This document shows positions 7,761 through 16,387 of a DNA stretch of 64,000 nucleotides, piece after piece (the first letter of the stretch is position 1; each line of letters starts with the position of its first letter). Origin of the DNA: an uncultured Chloroflexota bacterium (GTDB lineage Bacteria > Chloroflexota > UBA11872 > VXNJ01); assembly GCA_913043205.1 (NCBI GenBank), contig CAJWLF010000005.1, positions 1 to 64,000 on the forward strand, written 5' to 3'. The notes beneath the pieces are model-generated. The model was not told where the DNA came from, did no database searches, and was given only the letters and a program-made list of their open reading frames with translations. A program made the translations under genes and the position numbers.

Positions 7761-10700
7761 CTAGGGAATCTTTCTTACGCTGATTGTGACTTCGGAGTTA
7801 TCCAGACGTATGGTTTCTTCATAATCGATAGGGATGGATGATTCGCCTATGACCAACTCTTCTGCCAGGACCTCGGATTTTAGATGGTCTCCAAAAACAG
7901 CGGTTAGGTCTTCTATATTTGTCCCTGAAAGTGTTAGGGATATTCTGTCAGACACATCCAGACCTGCTGATCTCCGCGCATTCTGGACAGCATGAATAAC
8001 TTCGCGGGAAAAACCTTCTAGCTCCAAATCCGGGCTGATATCTAAAGCAATACCGGCTACCATCCCTCCCTCGCTCGACACTGCATACCCATCTATGCCT
8101 TTATGCCTTAAATCTATGTCTTCTAGCTGGAGCTCCAATTTATAGCCATCGATCTCAAGAGTGATCGACTCACCGGATTCGAGCTTTACAGCTGTTTTTT
8201 CTGGTTGCAACTGTGCTATTGCGCTTGCAGCTGCACCCACCTTGTCTCCGAGGCGAGGGCCTAATTTACGGTAATTGGGTTTGAGTTCGTAGGAGAGCAA
8301 ATCACTTCCGGTTTCTACAAACCGCACGGATTTTACGTTAATTTCATCTAACACGATTGACATGTGAGTTTCAATTGCGGTGCGGTCTTCTTCTTGAGGG
8401 AGTCCGAGAGCTAATTCAGATAGGGGTTGCCTTGCTTTAATTCCTGATGCAGACCTAGCCGCACGACCCAGACTGACTACCTGCCTCACCGTTTGCATTT
8501 CAGACTCAAGCGTTTGATCTCTTTCGTACGAACCTGATTCTTTCCAAGGGTTTAAGAAAACGCTTGGAGGGGCGTCTTCATTAGCAGGAACTACGACGTC
8601 TTGATATATCTTCTCTGCTAGGAATGGCATCAGGGGCGCTATAAGCACGGCAAGGGATTCAAGCACTTCATACAAAGTCGCATAGGCTGCCTGTTTGTCA
8701 GCATCAGCCTGGGATTTCCAAAATCGCCGTCTATTTAGCCTTACATACCAATTCGACAGATCGTCCCAGAATGTTTCTATTGCCCGTATCGATGGGTATA
8801 TCCAATAGTTCTCATAGCCTTGTTCAGTCAACTCCCTTAGTTCTTCTACTCGGCTTAAAACCCATCTATCCATTGCGGGCCTATTTTTCACTGGCACCCT
8901 GATATCAGTAGGGTCGAACCCATCGAGTTCAGCGTATGTGAGAAAGAACGAGTATATGTTCCACAGCGTCAATAATTTTCTTACTACCTCTTTTGCTGGT
9001 GTGAAGCCAAATTTGACGTTGGTGCTTGGGTTTGTGCCTAGGAAAAGCCATCGGGTGACATCGGCCCCCATCTGGTCCACAGCTTCATCAAAGTCGATAG
9101 CATTTCCAAAGGAGCGATGCATAGCGTTGCCTCGCTCATCCATAACCTTTTCGTAAACAAAGCAATTTTTATACGGGGCTCTGTCTTCCAGGGTGACACT
9201 CATAAACAACATTGAATAAAACCACAATCGTATTTGCTCACGCATTTCTGTTATGAACGTAGCTGGGAACCACTTTTTCCAGACAGTGTCATTTCGAGTT
9301 TGATCTTCATATAGGTAGTCGAGTGTCGAAAAGGGAACGATTCCGGCGTCGAGCCAGCAGTCTCCAACCTCTGGCACGCGATGGGAAGGAGAGCCGCAGG
9401 AATGGCAGTGTATTTCTATGCTGTCGATCCAAGGTCTGTGCAATTCGGGTAATTGGTCGACTTCGGCCGAGTTGAGTGCGCAGGAACGTAGCTCTTCGCG
9501 GCTCCCTATGACTGTCAACGAGCCGCAGTTTGAATCATTGCATAGGTAAAATGGTAGAGGCAATCCCCAATACCTTTTGCGTGATATTGCCCAATCACCC
9601 ATGTTTTCAAGCCAATCCTGCATCCGTTTTCCTGCTGAAGATGGAACCCAGTTCACGGAGTCTGACGCAGCTATCATGCGAGGTCTGATTTCGTTGGAGC
9701 TAATAAACCATTCGTCGACGAAATTAAAGACGATTTCCTCTTTGCATCGCCAGCACACAGGGTAGCGATGGGCGTAGTCCTGTGCACTGAACAAATAGTC
9801 TTTGCCGGCCATGTTGTCTAAAATAAAGTCAATCGCGTCGAGAACATGAGATCCTGTCAAGTCTCCGAATCCTTCTAGATACTTACCTTCTCCGTCTATC
9901 GGAACGATCACAGGTAGCCCCTCTTGATGGCCGAGTTCATAATCCTCAGCTCCTGATCCGGGGGCGATGTGAACTATGCCGGTCCCTTCTTCTTCTGACA
10001 CATCCTCCCAGTTTATTATTTGGTGAGCTACGCCAGACTGTGCAGGTAGCTCATCCCAAGGCCCATCGTATTCCCATCCGACCAGTTCAGAACCTTTGAG
10101 AGTCTCCAACCTGGTGAAGGATTCATCTAGGACGCGGTCAGTGGTCCCGGTGGACAAGTAGTAGACGGAGCCGTTCTTTTCGACTTTCTGGTAGTCTAAA
10201 TTGCTGTTAACAGCGCATGCCACGTTGCCCGCTAGAGTCCAAGCAGTTGTCGTCCATACAAGAATAAACTCGTTGCTTCGGCCCCTGATAGGAAGCTTCA
10301 GAGTGACTGCCTTATGGGTGATCTCTTGATAAGTGTCGGTGCCCAACAACTCGTGTTGCGAGAGGCTTGTCCCACACCTCATGCACCAAGGCATTACTCT
10401 CCCTCCTTGTTTCAACCATCCGTTTTCGTGACATTGCTTAAGGAAGGCCCAGATATGTTCTACATTTGCATCACTGTGGGTAAAGTAGGAATTATCCCAA
10501 TCCATCCACATCCCTAGTCTTTTTGACTGTTCGGTAATGCGCCGGGAGTATTTTTCAACCCTGTCCCTGCATGCTTTTGAAAAATTATCTAGGCCAAAAT
10601 CTTCTATCTCACGTTTGGAATTGAGGCCTAAATCTCGCTCGGCTTCGACTTCTACCCACAGGCCTTGGCAGTCGAATCCATTTTGAAACCGCTGGTCATA

Positions 10701-10928
10701 TCCTCGAAGCCCCCAAAATCGTTGGTAAGCGTCTTTATAGGTACGCCCCCAAGCGTGATGTACCCCCATCGGATTGTTGGCCGTGATTGGGCCGTCGATG
10801 AAAGAAAATCGCTCGCCCCCCTTATTACGCTCGACAAGCTTTTGAAATATCTGTTCGTTATCCCAAAACTGACGAATGTCTTGTTCAATCTGATCGAAGT
10901 CTGGATTCTTATCTGGTCGTTTAAACAT
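7761..10928 (-). CDS. ileS: Isoleucyl-tRNA synthetase
   Basis: About 1055 residues, the long class Ia form that charges tRNA-Ile. Order: Rossmann half with HIGH-type motif 'PMGVHHAWGRTYKD', CP1 editing domain ('LVWTTTAWTLAGNVACAV', 'GTGIVHIAPGSGAEDY'), second Rossmann half with 'WAISRKRYWGLPLP', then anticodon-binding and C-terminal domains. Zinc-type pairs occur in 'CMRCG', 'CWRC', 'CNDSNC' and 'CHSCG'. The usual KMSKS is replaced by 'NAMHRSFGNAIDF', as in some deep-branching IleS. ATG 10928 is preferred because GGGG sits upstream; a TTG at 10940 would add four residues. No T-box is visible in front. Confidence 0.95.
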   Translation of the reverse strand: MFKRPDKNPDFDQIEQDIRQFWDNEQIFQKLVERNKGGERFSFIDGPITANNPMGVHHAWGRTYKDAYQRFWGLRGYDQRFQNGFDCQGLWVEVEAERDLGLNSKREIEDFGLDNFSKACRDRVEKYSRRITEQSKRLGMWMDWDNSYFTHSDANVEHIWAFLKQCHENGWLKQGGRVMPWCMRCGTSLSQHELLGTDTYQEITHKAVTLKLPIRGRSNEFILVWTTTAWTLAGNVACAVNSNLDYQKVEKNGSVYYLSTGTTDRVLDESFTRLETLKGSELVGWEYDGPWDELPAQSGVAHQIINWEDVSEEEGTGIVHIAPGSGAEDYELGHQEGLPVIVPIDGEGKYLEGFGDLTGSHVLDAIDFILDNMAGKDYLFSAQDYAHRYPVCWRCKEEIVFNFVDEWFISSNEIRPRMIAASDSVNWVPSSAGKRMQDWLENMGDWAISRKRYWGLPLPFYLCNDSNCGSLTVIGSREELRSCALNSAEVDQLPELHRPWIDSIEIHCHSCGSPSHRVPEVGDCWLDAGIVPFSTLDYLYEDQTRNDTVWKKWFPATFITEMREQIRLWFYSMLFMSVTLEDRAPYKNCFVYEKVMDERGNAMHRSFGNAIDFDEAVDQMGADVTRWLFLGTNPSTNVKFGFTPAKEVVRKLLTLWNIYSFFLTYAELDGFDPTDIRVPVKNRPAMDRWVLSRVEELRELTEQGYENYWIYPSIRAIETFWDDLSNWYVRLNRRRFWKSQADADKQAAYATLYEVLESLAVLIAPLMPFLAEKIYQDVVVPANEDAPPSVFLNPWKESGSYERDQTLESEMQTVRQVVSLGRAARSASGIKARQPLSELALGLPQEEDRTAIETHMSIVLDEINVKSVRFVETGSDLLSYELKPNYRKLGPRLGDKVGAAASAIAQLQPEKTAVKLESGESITLEIDGYKLELQLEDIDLRHKGIDGYAVSSEGGMVAGIALDISPDLELEGFSREVIHAVQNARRSAGLDVSDRISLTLSGTNIEDLTAVFGDHLKSEVLAEELVIGESSIPIDYEETIRLDNSEVTISVRKIP

Positions 10929-10953
10929 GCGGTACCCCAAAGAAACTGTGATT

Positions 10954-10985
10954 CAATAATCGCCTAGGTAAAGAGGTGATTATTG
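10954..10985. repeat. Inverted repeat upstream of ileS
   Basis: Arms 10954-10965 and 10974-10985 form 12 pairs (one G-T on the plus strand) around an eight-base loop, 25 bases before the ileS start. On the minus strand, the transcribed one, the G-T becomes a C-A mismatch. It could be a leader hairpin or a dyad operator. No T-run follows. Confidence 0.3.
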
Positions 10986-11039
10986 GGGTGCCGAGTGTCC
11001 CAGTAAGCAGGGCATGTGTCAATCTGTTTGAAGTCAATA

Positions 11040-11519
11040 TCATTCCTGCTTTAAATATTGTTTTTGCACCCAACCACCTTCTGTTAGTTGTACCCATACG
11101 AACCCGTCAACATTTTCACTGGCACCGCTAAGTTCGACTTGCTGGCCGTTCGGAGCGACTCGTGTAATTGGATAGGAAGTGCCTGCTCCTCCTCTGACAT
11201 TTAGACCGCTTTCAGCTGAAACGATGATGCTTGGGGGCGTCGGTGGAGGATCAGTTGGTTCAACTGTGAGTGTGGTGTTAGGAACAATTTCTGGGACAAC
11301 AGGCAATTGTGTTGGAGGGGTGGTCAAGGGCTTGGTTATGGGCTGTATGGTGCTGGCTACAGTGACTACTTTAGGGGCACCGGATGATATTTGGTTGGGC
11401 GTAGCATCGTTTGTTGGCGGTTGTCCAAAATAAAACCTCAACACTAAAAAGCCTATAAAAGGTATGAGGCAGATGGAAAATATCCTAACTGCAGTGGAAG
11501 GCGGTTTATTCTGTGTCAA
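11040..11519 (-). CDS. Membrane-anchored bacterial SH3 domain protein
   Basis: A 159-residue protein. Residues 10-30 form one membrane helix ('IFSICLIPFIGFLVLRFYF'), then a Thr/Pro-rich linker of about 65 residues, then an SH3b domain over the last 60 ('SGLNVRGGAGTSYPITRV...W'). The 'LNVRxGPGTxYpiixxvp' pattern and final 'GWVQKQYL' are classical for SH3_3. Predicted to sit on the outside face and touch cell-envelope polymer. It lies between ileS and the divergent glnA promoter region; it is transcribed away from glnA. Substrate unknown. Confidence 0.8.
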   Translation of the reverse strand: MTQNKPPSTAVRIFSICLIPFIGFLVLRFYFGQPPTNDATPNQISSGAPKVVTVASTIQPITKPLTTPPTQLPVVPEIVPNTTLTVEPTDPPPTPPSIIVSAESGLNVRGGAGTSYPITRVAPNGQQVELSGASENVDGFVWVQLTEGGWVQKQYLKQE

Positions 11520-11566
11520 CCTGATAACTACTCCTAGGTGGCTTCACTCAATCAAACTTGTATAGA

Positions 11567-11596
11567 TTGTAGAAGGAACTGAAAATTTCGTATGCT
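11567..11596 (+). promoter_or_regulatory. Putative glnA promoter
   Basis: TTGTAG (11567-11572) and TATGCT (11591-11596) are separated by 18 bases, a fair match to a housekeeping sigma factor. Transcription would start near 11603 and give a leader of about 185 bases that includes the whole conserved RNA element. Assigned by eye only. Confidence 0.35.
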
Positions 11597-11631
11597 ATTT
11601 TTACTCACAAAGTCATTATCGCCTTGAATAC

Positions 11632-11785
11632 GAGGGCAACCTCACATACAATCGCTGCCCAGCGCCATGGCGGCGGGGAATGGGCGACGATGTTGTCACC
11701 AGAACATCCAATGGTCTAGATGCTTCGGATTTATGGGGTATCTAGTAGGAGCAATTAGAGTAGAGCGGTCATCATTTAGGAGGTT
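11632..11785 (+). ncRNA. Candidate structured RNA element in the glnA leader
   Basis: Contains the blocks shared with the glnK leader: ATCGCTGC (11651-11658), GACGATGTTGTCACC (11686-11700), TGGTC (11712-11716) and TAGTAGGAGCA (11743-11753). ATCGCTGCCCA pairs with TGGGCGACGAT (11681-11691), keeping the C-A mismatch seen in the other copy while the G-U at pair seven becomes G-C. CTAGAT (11716-11721) and ATCTAG (11740-11745) form a hairpin absent from the other copy. A GAGG-GCAA-CCTC tetraloop hairpin (11632-11643) precedes the element. Its 3' part AACCTC (11638-11643) can instead pair with GAGGTT at 11780-11785, over the glnA Shine-Dalgarno AGGAGG (11778-11783). Role in regulation is inferred. 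Confidence 0.6.
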
Positions 11786-11788
11786 TAC

Positions 11789-13222
11789 ATGGCAAATAGT
11801 CCTCAAGAGGTAATTGAGTTTGCTAGCCGATCTGGCGTTAAAGTAGTCGATATGAGGTTTTGTGACTTGTTGGGGACCTGGCATCATTTTTCTTTGCCAG
11901 TAGCTGACTTGTCACCAGAGGTTTTTAGTGTAGGGATGGGATTTGACGGATCCAGTATCAGGGGTTTTCAGTCGATCGATTCCAGCGATCTTATGCTGCT
12001 TCCGGATCCGGAATCGGCAATCGTGGATACGATGTTGGAAACTCCGACCCTTTCACTGATATGTGATATCCATGACCCAGTTGATGGAATTCCTTATGGG
12101 AAGGATCCACGTGGAGTTGCCAGAAGGGCTGAGGAATATCTCAAGTCTACTGGCATCGCGGATACAAGTTATTGGGGACCTGAGGCTGAATTTTTCATTT
12201 TTAACAGTGTTCGTTACGACAATGCTGCGAATGCCTCGTTTTATGAAGTGGATTCAAATGAAGGTACTTGGAACACGGGTGCTGAAAAAGATCTTTTTGG
12301 AGAGCCAAATCTTGGCCATTTGCCACGGCATAAAGGGGGATATTTCCCAGCCCCACCTGTAGACCATTACCAGGATTTGAGAACCCAGATGATGCTGGCT
12401 TTGCAGGAAATGGGAGTGGAAGTTGAAGTTCATCATCATGAAGTTGGTACAGCTGGGCAGGCTGAAATAGACATAAGGCGCGGCACGTTATTGAAGACTG
12501 CTGACGCGATGATGACCTATAAGTATGTAGTCAAGAATGTCGCTGCAGCGGCCGGGTGTAGCGTAACGTTTATGCCAAAGCCAATATTCGGAGACAATGG
12601 TTCTGGGATGCATTGCCATCAAAGTCTGTGGAATGGGGAGGAACCGATCTTTTTTGATGAAAATGGATCCTATAACTCCCTCAGCGATACGGCCATAAAT
12701 TACATAGGCGGCATTTTAAAACACGCTCCTGCTCTATTGGCATTCTGTGCCCCCACGACTAATTCGTACAAGCGGCTGGTTCCGGGCTTTGAAGCTCCTG
12801 TGTCGCTAGTGTATTCCGCTAGAAATCGAAGTGCTGCCATTCGCATACCGATGTATAACAACCTTCCATCGCACAAGCGAATCGAATTTCGATGTCCTGA
12901 CCCTGCTGCTAATCCATACTTAGCATTTTCGGCCATGCTTATGGCCGGATTGGACGGAATCCAAAACAAGATCGTTCCGCCAGATCCTGTAGATGAGGAC
13001 ATCTACGAATTGGTTGGTCAGGGCCAGACATTTACTTCCACTCCTGGCAGCTTAGACGAGGCCCTTAACGCTCTCGAACAAGACCATGCGTTCTTAACTG
13101 AAGGTGGGGTTTTTAGTCAGGGCCTCATTGATTCTTGGTTGGATTGGAAGCGTAATGAGGAGGCAGTACCAAATTCAATGCGTCCTACACCTTATGAATT
13201 TCAACTCTACTATGATGCCTAA
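11789..13222 (+). CDS. glnA: Glutamine synthetase, type I
   Basis: A 477-residue GS-I that makes glutamine from glutamate, ammonia and ATP as a dodecamer. Motifs in order: 'GFDGSSIRGF' (beta-grasp domain), 'GPEAEFFIF' (metal-binding Glu), 'NGSGMHCHQSL' (ATP/metal), 'NRSAAIRIP' (glutamate Arg) and 'KRIEFRCPDPAANPYLAF'. Length fits the GS-I beta class; 'DEDIYELVG' lies where the adenylylated tyrosine occurs, but no GlnE is seen here. ATG 11789 has a strong AGGAGG five bases upstream. It is monocistronic, with a hairpin after the stop, and carries the same leader element as glnK-amtB, so the genes may be co-regulated. Confidence 0.98.
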   Translation: MANSPQEVIEFASRSGVKVVDMRFCDLLGTWHHFSLPVADLSPEVFSVGMGFDGSSIRGFQSIDSSDLMLLPDPESAIVDTMLETPTLSLICDIHDPVDGIPYGKDPRGVARRAEEYLKSTGIADTSYWGPEAEFFIFNSVRYDNAANASFYEVDSNEGTWNTGAEKDLFGEPNLGHLPRHKGGYFPAPPVDHYQDLRTQMMLALQEMGVEVEVHHHEVGTAGQAEIDIRRGTLLKTADAMMTYKYVVKNVAAAAGCSVTFMPKPIFGDNGSGMHCHQSLWNGEEPIFFDENGSYNSLSDTAINYIGGILKHAPALLAFCAPTTNSYKRLVPGFEAPVSLVYSARNRSAAIRIPMYNNLPSHKRIEFRCPDPAANPYLAFSAMLMAGLDGIQNKIVPPDPVDEDIYELVGQGQTFTSTPGSLDEALNALEQDHAFLTEGGVFSQGLIDSWLDWKRNEEAVPNSMRPTPYEFQLYYDA

Positions 13223-13257
13223 TATTGTTTGAGGGCAAACTTGTAGTCGGTTAAATA

Positions 13258-13304
13258 GCTTTGGCAGTATCACCGTTTTGGGGGAGGAGTGGTACTGCCA
13301 AAGC
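13258..13304 (+). terminator. Hairpin after glnA
   Basis: GCTTTGGCAGTA (13258-13269) is exactly complementary to TACTGCCAAAGC (13293-13304), with a few more inner pairs. It lies 36 bases after the glnA stop. No T-run follows the 3' arm, so it may be a Rho-independent terminator of weak type or an mRNA-stabilising stem. Confidence 0.6.
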
Positions 13305-13431
13305 CTACTGGTTGTGGGTAGTGTAAATCTCGAAGTATTATTAGTTTCTGGACCTACGGGTTTTTCGATGCTTGCTACGTGCCTTCTATAATCTATATGG
13401 GGACATCGTCTGTGTTTTTGGTGTGCGGCGA

Positions 13432-14235
13432 TTATATTTCTTGAATCTCATCTGTGTCTGTAGGGGAAGTGGGGGGGGTGGTGTTTTGAGAAAGCAAGCC
13501 TCCAAACTGCTCTCTCCCTGATGTGGCCTGCATGAAAGTGTCCTGGATCTGATTATCGTCAGCTACGGAACCAGCTTTAGTGTTTAGCGGTCCCTCAAGG
13601 TACATATCATGTTCATAGCGCAGGCAGCAAAGGAGTCGACCGCAAACCCCAGAAATTTTTGCTGGGTTCAAAGGGAGGTTTTGGCTTTTTGCCATCTTTA
13701 CGGTCACGTTACCTGGTTCTATCAGCCAAGTCGAGCAGCATAAGCTAAGCCCACATTGTCCAACTCCATCCACTATTGATGCTCGGTCTCTAGGGCCTAC
13801 TTGCCTTAGCTCAATCCTGGTTTCAAATATCTTTGCCAAATCTGATGCTAAAGCCTTGTAATCTATATCTTTTTCGGCAGAAAACTGTAAGGATAAATTA
13901 CTGCCATCGAAACAGTAGTCTGCTTTTAATGGCGATATTGGGAGCCCTGTGTCTTGGACATAATCTTTGAAACGAGTAAGTGTGTTTTTAGATAAATCCC
14001 TGTAATAATCCATTTGCTGTTTGTCTTCCTTTGTCCCTTTCCGGATCACCTTTTTTAGGGTTGACTTTAATTCGGCGTCGGCCAGATCGGTAGGGGCAAG
14101 TACTACTCGTCCCAACTCATGATGATTAGCGGAATCAACGACAGCAAGATCATTGACATGAAGGTCAATGCCAATAGGATCAAAATAATAAAGTCGTCCA
14201 GCCCGTCTGAATCGGATCCCTACTACTGTTGGCAT
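13432..14235 (-). CDS. ricT: PSP1-domain protein RicT (YaaT)
   Basis: A 267-residue PSP1 protein. In Bacillus RicT joins RicA and RicF in a Fe-S-bearing complex that helps RNase Y process mRNAs. The family cysteines are all visible: 'GQCGLSLCCSTW' and 'GVCGRLLCCLRYE'. The N-terminal 'VVGIRFRRAGRLYYFDP' and 'GRVVLAP' match the family opening. The last 45 residues are a variable polar tail. It follows holB on the same strand with 80 bases between, the neighbourhood (holB-yaaT) found in many Firmicutes and Chloroflexota, which supports both calls. Confidence 0.9.
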   Translation of the reverse strand: MPTVVGIRFRRAGRLYYFDPIGIDLHVNDLAVVDSANHHELGRVVLAPTDLADAELKSTLKKVIRKGTKEDKQQMDYYRDLSKNTLTRFKDYVQDTGLPISPLKADYCFDGSNLSLQFSAEKDIDYKALASDLAKIFETRIELRQVGPRDRASIVDGVGQCGLSLCCSTWLIEPGNVTVKMAKSQNLPLNPAKISGVCGRLLCCLRYEHDMYLEGPLNTKAGSVADDNQIQDTFMQATSGREQFGGLLSQNTTPPTSPTDTDEIQEI

Positions 14236-14315
14236 AGTTGTCTAAAGGCCTAACTCAAGAAAAAGGTGCAGACTACCTAATGTGGTCCCACTCTTGCCAC
14301 AATCATTATATTGCT

Positions 14316-15254
14316 TTAACTTATTCCTAGAAACAGGTTTTCTAGAGTAGGTTTCAACATAGTGTTGCTAGATATGGCTAGGCAAGCCTGATCAAGACGG
14401 GTGGTATTTTTGTGCCAAAGCCTGTAATTAGCCAAACTTTGTGATGCCCCGTCCTTACGGGCGATTCTCATTTCGTCAGCTAGCTTTAGAGCCAAAGTAT
14501 TCAAGGCTTCATGGGCTGCTTGGCGGTCATCCCCCAATTTGTTTGCAAGCTCCATCTTGCTAACGATATCCCCTGATAGCGCGGAATCGAATTCTTCAAG
14601 CAAATCAACTAGTTCACTGATTAGGTTGGTATTACAAGCCATTTTTAGTGCCCAATCGATTCTACCCTCAGAAAATCGTTTGATTAGGTCACGATGTCCC
14701 GGTGGGAGCGATTTAGCCTGTGAGTCCAATGCCATGTCGATTTCTTTGTCGCTCACTGCTGGTAAGCGAATGACCGAACATCTTGAAGTGATAGTTGACG
14801 GTAAGTCGTGAATGGTAGGGCTGATAAGAATCATTTTGGTCATTGGAGGAGGTTCTTCCAATGTTTTCAAAAAGGCATTAGCAGCACCAGTTGTTAGCGA
14901 CTCTGCTTGGGGAATTATTGCCACCTTATACTTGCCGCTCGTTGTGGTTAACACTGCTCTACGTTCAAATTCACGAACCTGTTCAATAAGAATCTTCTGG
15001 TTAGATTCGGATATTTTGAGTTCTTGAACATCGAAATCAACAGACCTGTCAATTCTTGAACATGTGGAACATGAATTGCACGGCTTGGGTAGTCTTTCGC
15101 AATTGAGAGTTTTGGCAAACAGTTGTGCCAGCTTTAATCGCCCAGTACCTTTGGCCCCCACAAGAAGGATTGCATGAGGTATTTTGTTGGTAGCGACAAA
15201 ATGTTTGATCATCCGAATAGCTGGATGGGTTTCTTCAAAGTTCCAGTTAACCAA
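14316..15254 (-). CDS. holB: DNA polymerase III delta' subunit
   Basis: A 312-residue AAA+ clamp-loader subunit. Walker-A-like 'GAKGTGRLKLA' begins at residue 33, the four-cysteine zinc module is C52-x6-C59-x2-C62-x2-C65, and 'FLKTLEEPPP' plus 'ITSRCSVIRLP' (sensor 1/SRC) are diagnostic. The C-terminal collar domain (about 210-312) is divergent, as usual. Start is ATG 15254 inside 'MVNWNFEETHP', the common 'W...HP...L' opening of HolB. Upstream gene of a pair with ricT. Delta' with delta and DnaX loads the beta clamp at the replication fork. Confidence 0.9.
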   Translation of the reverse strand: MVNWNFEETHPAIRMIKHFVATNKIPHAILLVGAKGTGRLKLAQLFAKTLNCERLPKPCNSCSTCSRIDRSVDFDVQELKISESNQKILIEQVREFERRAVLTTTSGKYKVAIIPQAESLTTGAANAFLKTLEEPPPMTKMILISPTIHDLPSTITSRCSVIRLPAVSDKEIDMALDSQAKSLPPGHRDLIKRFSEGRIDWALKMACNTNLISELVDLLEEFDSALSGDIVSKMELANKLGDDRQAAHEALNTLALKLADEMRIARKDGASQSLANYRLWHKNTTRLDQACLAISSNTMLKPTLENLFLGIS

Positions 15255-15445
15255 AGACTATGTTTCCTATTGATTTGATACCGTATTACCTTAACAGCAT
15301 CTGCAAATGATCTGGTTCTTGGTGTGTGGTGGCAATCGAGCTATTCTTCCATCGTTGTGGTAAGACAGTGAAGAATAGAGTTGGTCATTTCTCCCAAGAA
15401 AGGCAATTGGCTTCCATATGATTTGTTGGCAGCTGGAGTGAGAAA

Positions 15446-16387
15446 ATGAGAATACTTGTTGTAGGAGGTATGGGCAATGTCGGAGGAAGACTCGCTGCAA
15501 CTCTTGCAAAAAGAGGCAATCATGTCACTGTGCTCGATGTTCGATCTAGCCCTGTTGAACCATATGTAGTGTTGGACGATTGTGAAGTGCTGGTTGGCGA
15601 CATTACTGAAAAAGCAGAGCTTGATGAGACGTTTAGGTTAGGACAGTTTGATTCTGTTTTTCATCTAGCCGCTGTTCTATCGGCCGATGCTGAGAAGGAT
15701 TTTGATCGGGCTTGGAAGGTCAATATGGTAGGTATGCGCAATGTATTGCTGGCTGCAACGTCATACAAGGTGAACAAAGTTGTCTTTTCTAGCACGACTG
15801 CTAGTTTTGGCCCTGGAGTAGAAGAACCTGTGCGCGTGGATTCTCCTCAATGGCCAGTAAGTCTCTACGGCGTTACTAAGGTCGCCGGGGAGAGGCTGGG
15901 GGTCCGGATGCACTATCGGTGGGGGATGGACTTTAGAGGCTTACGATTGCCCTCGGTGGTCTCTCCATTCGGTGCTGGTGGCGGAGTCACAGCATTTTGC
16001 TCTCAGTTATATGAGCACGCTGTGGGAAGAGGTCATTATCAATTTTATGTTGAGCCAGGGGTTGGTAGGCCTGTCGTTTATGTGGATGATGCAGTTTCCG
16101 CGTTGATACAACTGCATGATGCAAACGAATCCAGCCTCACCCGGAGGGTTTATCAGCTGGGGGGTATTTCGGCTACCTCAGAAGAAATGGCCTTGTCAGT
16201 ATTGAAGGAATTGCCAAACGTCCAATTTACCTACGAACCTGATTCAACCAAGAACTCTCTTGTGAAAAGCCTGCCAATGTATGTGGATGACCATGATGCT
16301 TCAGATGACTGGGGGTGGGTCCCTAAGTACGATCTGCAAGGAATGACCAAGCGAATGATTGCAGAGCTCAGGAGTATATCCGAATGA
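15446..16387 (+). CDS. NAD-dependent epimerase/dehydratase (extended SDR)
   Basis: A 313-residue extended short-chain dehydrogenase. The NAD-binding 'GGMGNVGGRLA' is at residues 7-17, the catalytic pair is Y141-x3-K145 in 'SLYGVTKVAGE', and 'VFSSTTASFG' holds the serine/threonine. The family acts on nucleotide sugars or related small substrates; closer function is not visible. ATG 15446 has GGAG upstream. Its stop overlaps the start of the BKACE gene by four bases (ATGA), so the two are translationally coupled and probably act in one catabolic route. Confidence 0.85.
   Translation: MRILVVGGMGNVGGRLAATLAKRGNHVTVLDVRSSPVEPYVVLDDCEVLVGDITEKAELDETFRLGQFDSVFHLAAVLSADAEKDFDRAWKVNMVGMRNVLLAATSYKVNKVVFSSTTASFGPGVEEPVRVDSPQWPVSLYGVTKVAGERLGVRMHYRWGMDFRGLRLPSVVSPFGAGGGVTAFCSQLYEHAVGRGHYQFYVEPGVGRPVVYVDDAVSALIQLHDANESSLTRRVYQLGGISATSEEMALSVLKELPNVQFTYEPDSTKNSLVKSLPMYVDDHDASDDWGWVPKYDLQGMTKRMIAELRSISE

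Noticed and set aside
10941-11039. T-box leader for ileS
   Set aside because: No T-box core (AGGGUGGNACCRCG) or specifier arrangement is visible; only a simple inverted repeat is present.
11651-11753. Known glutamine riboswitch (glnA motif)
   Set aside because: The consensus as I recall it (GGACGGAAGUAGG and CCGAAGGAACG) is missing; only a short GUAGG is similar by chance.
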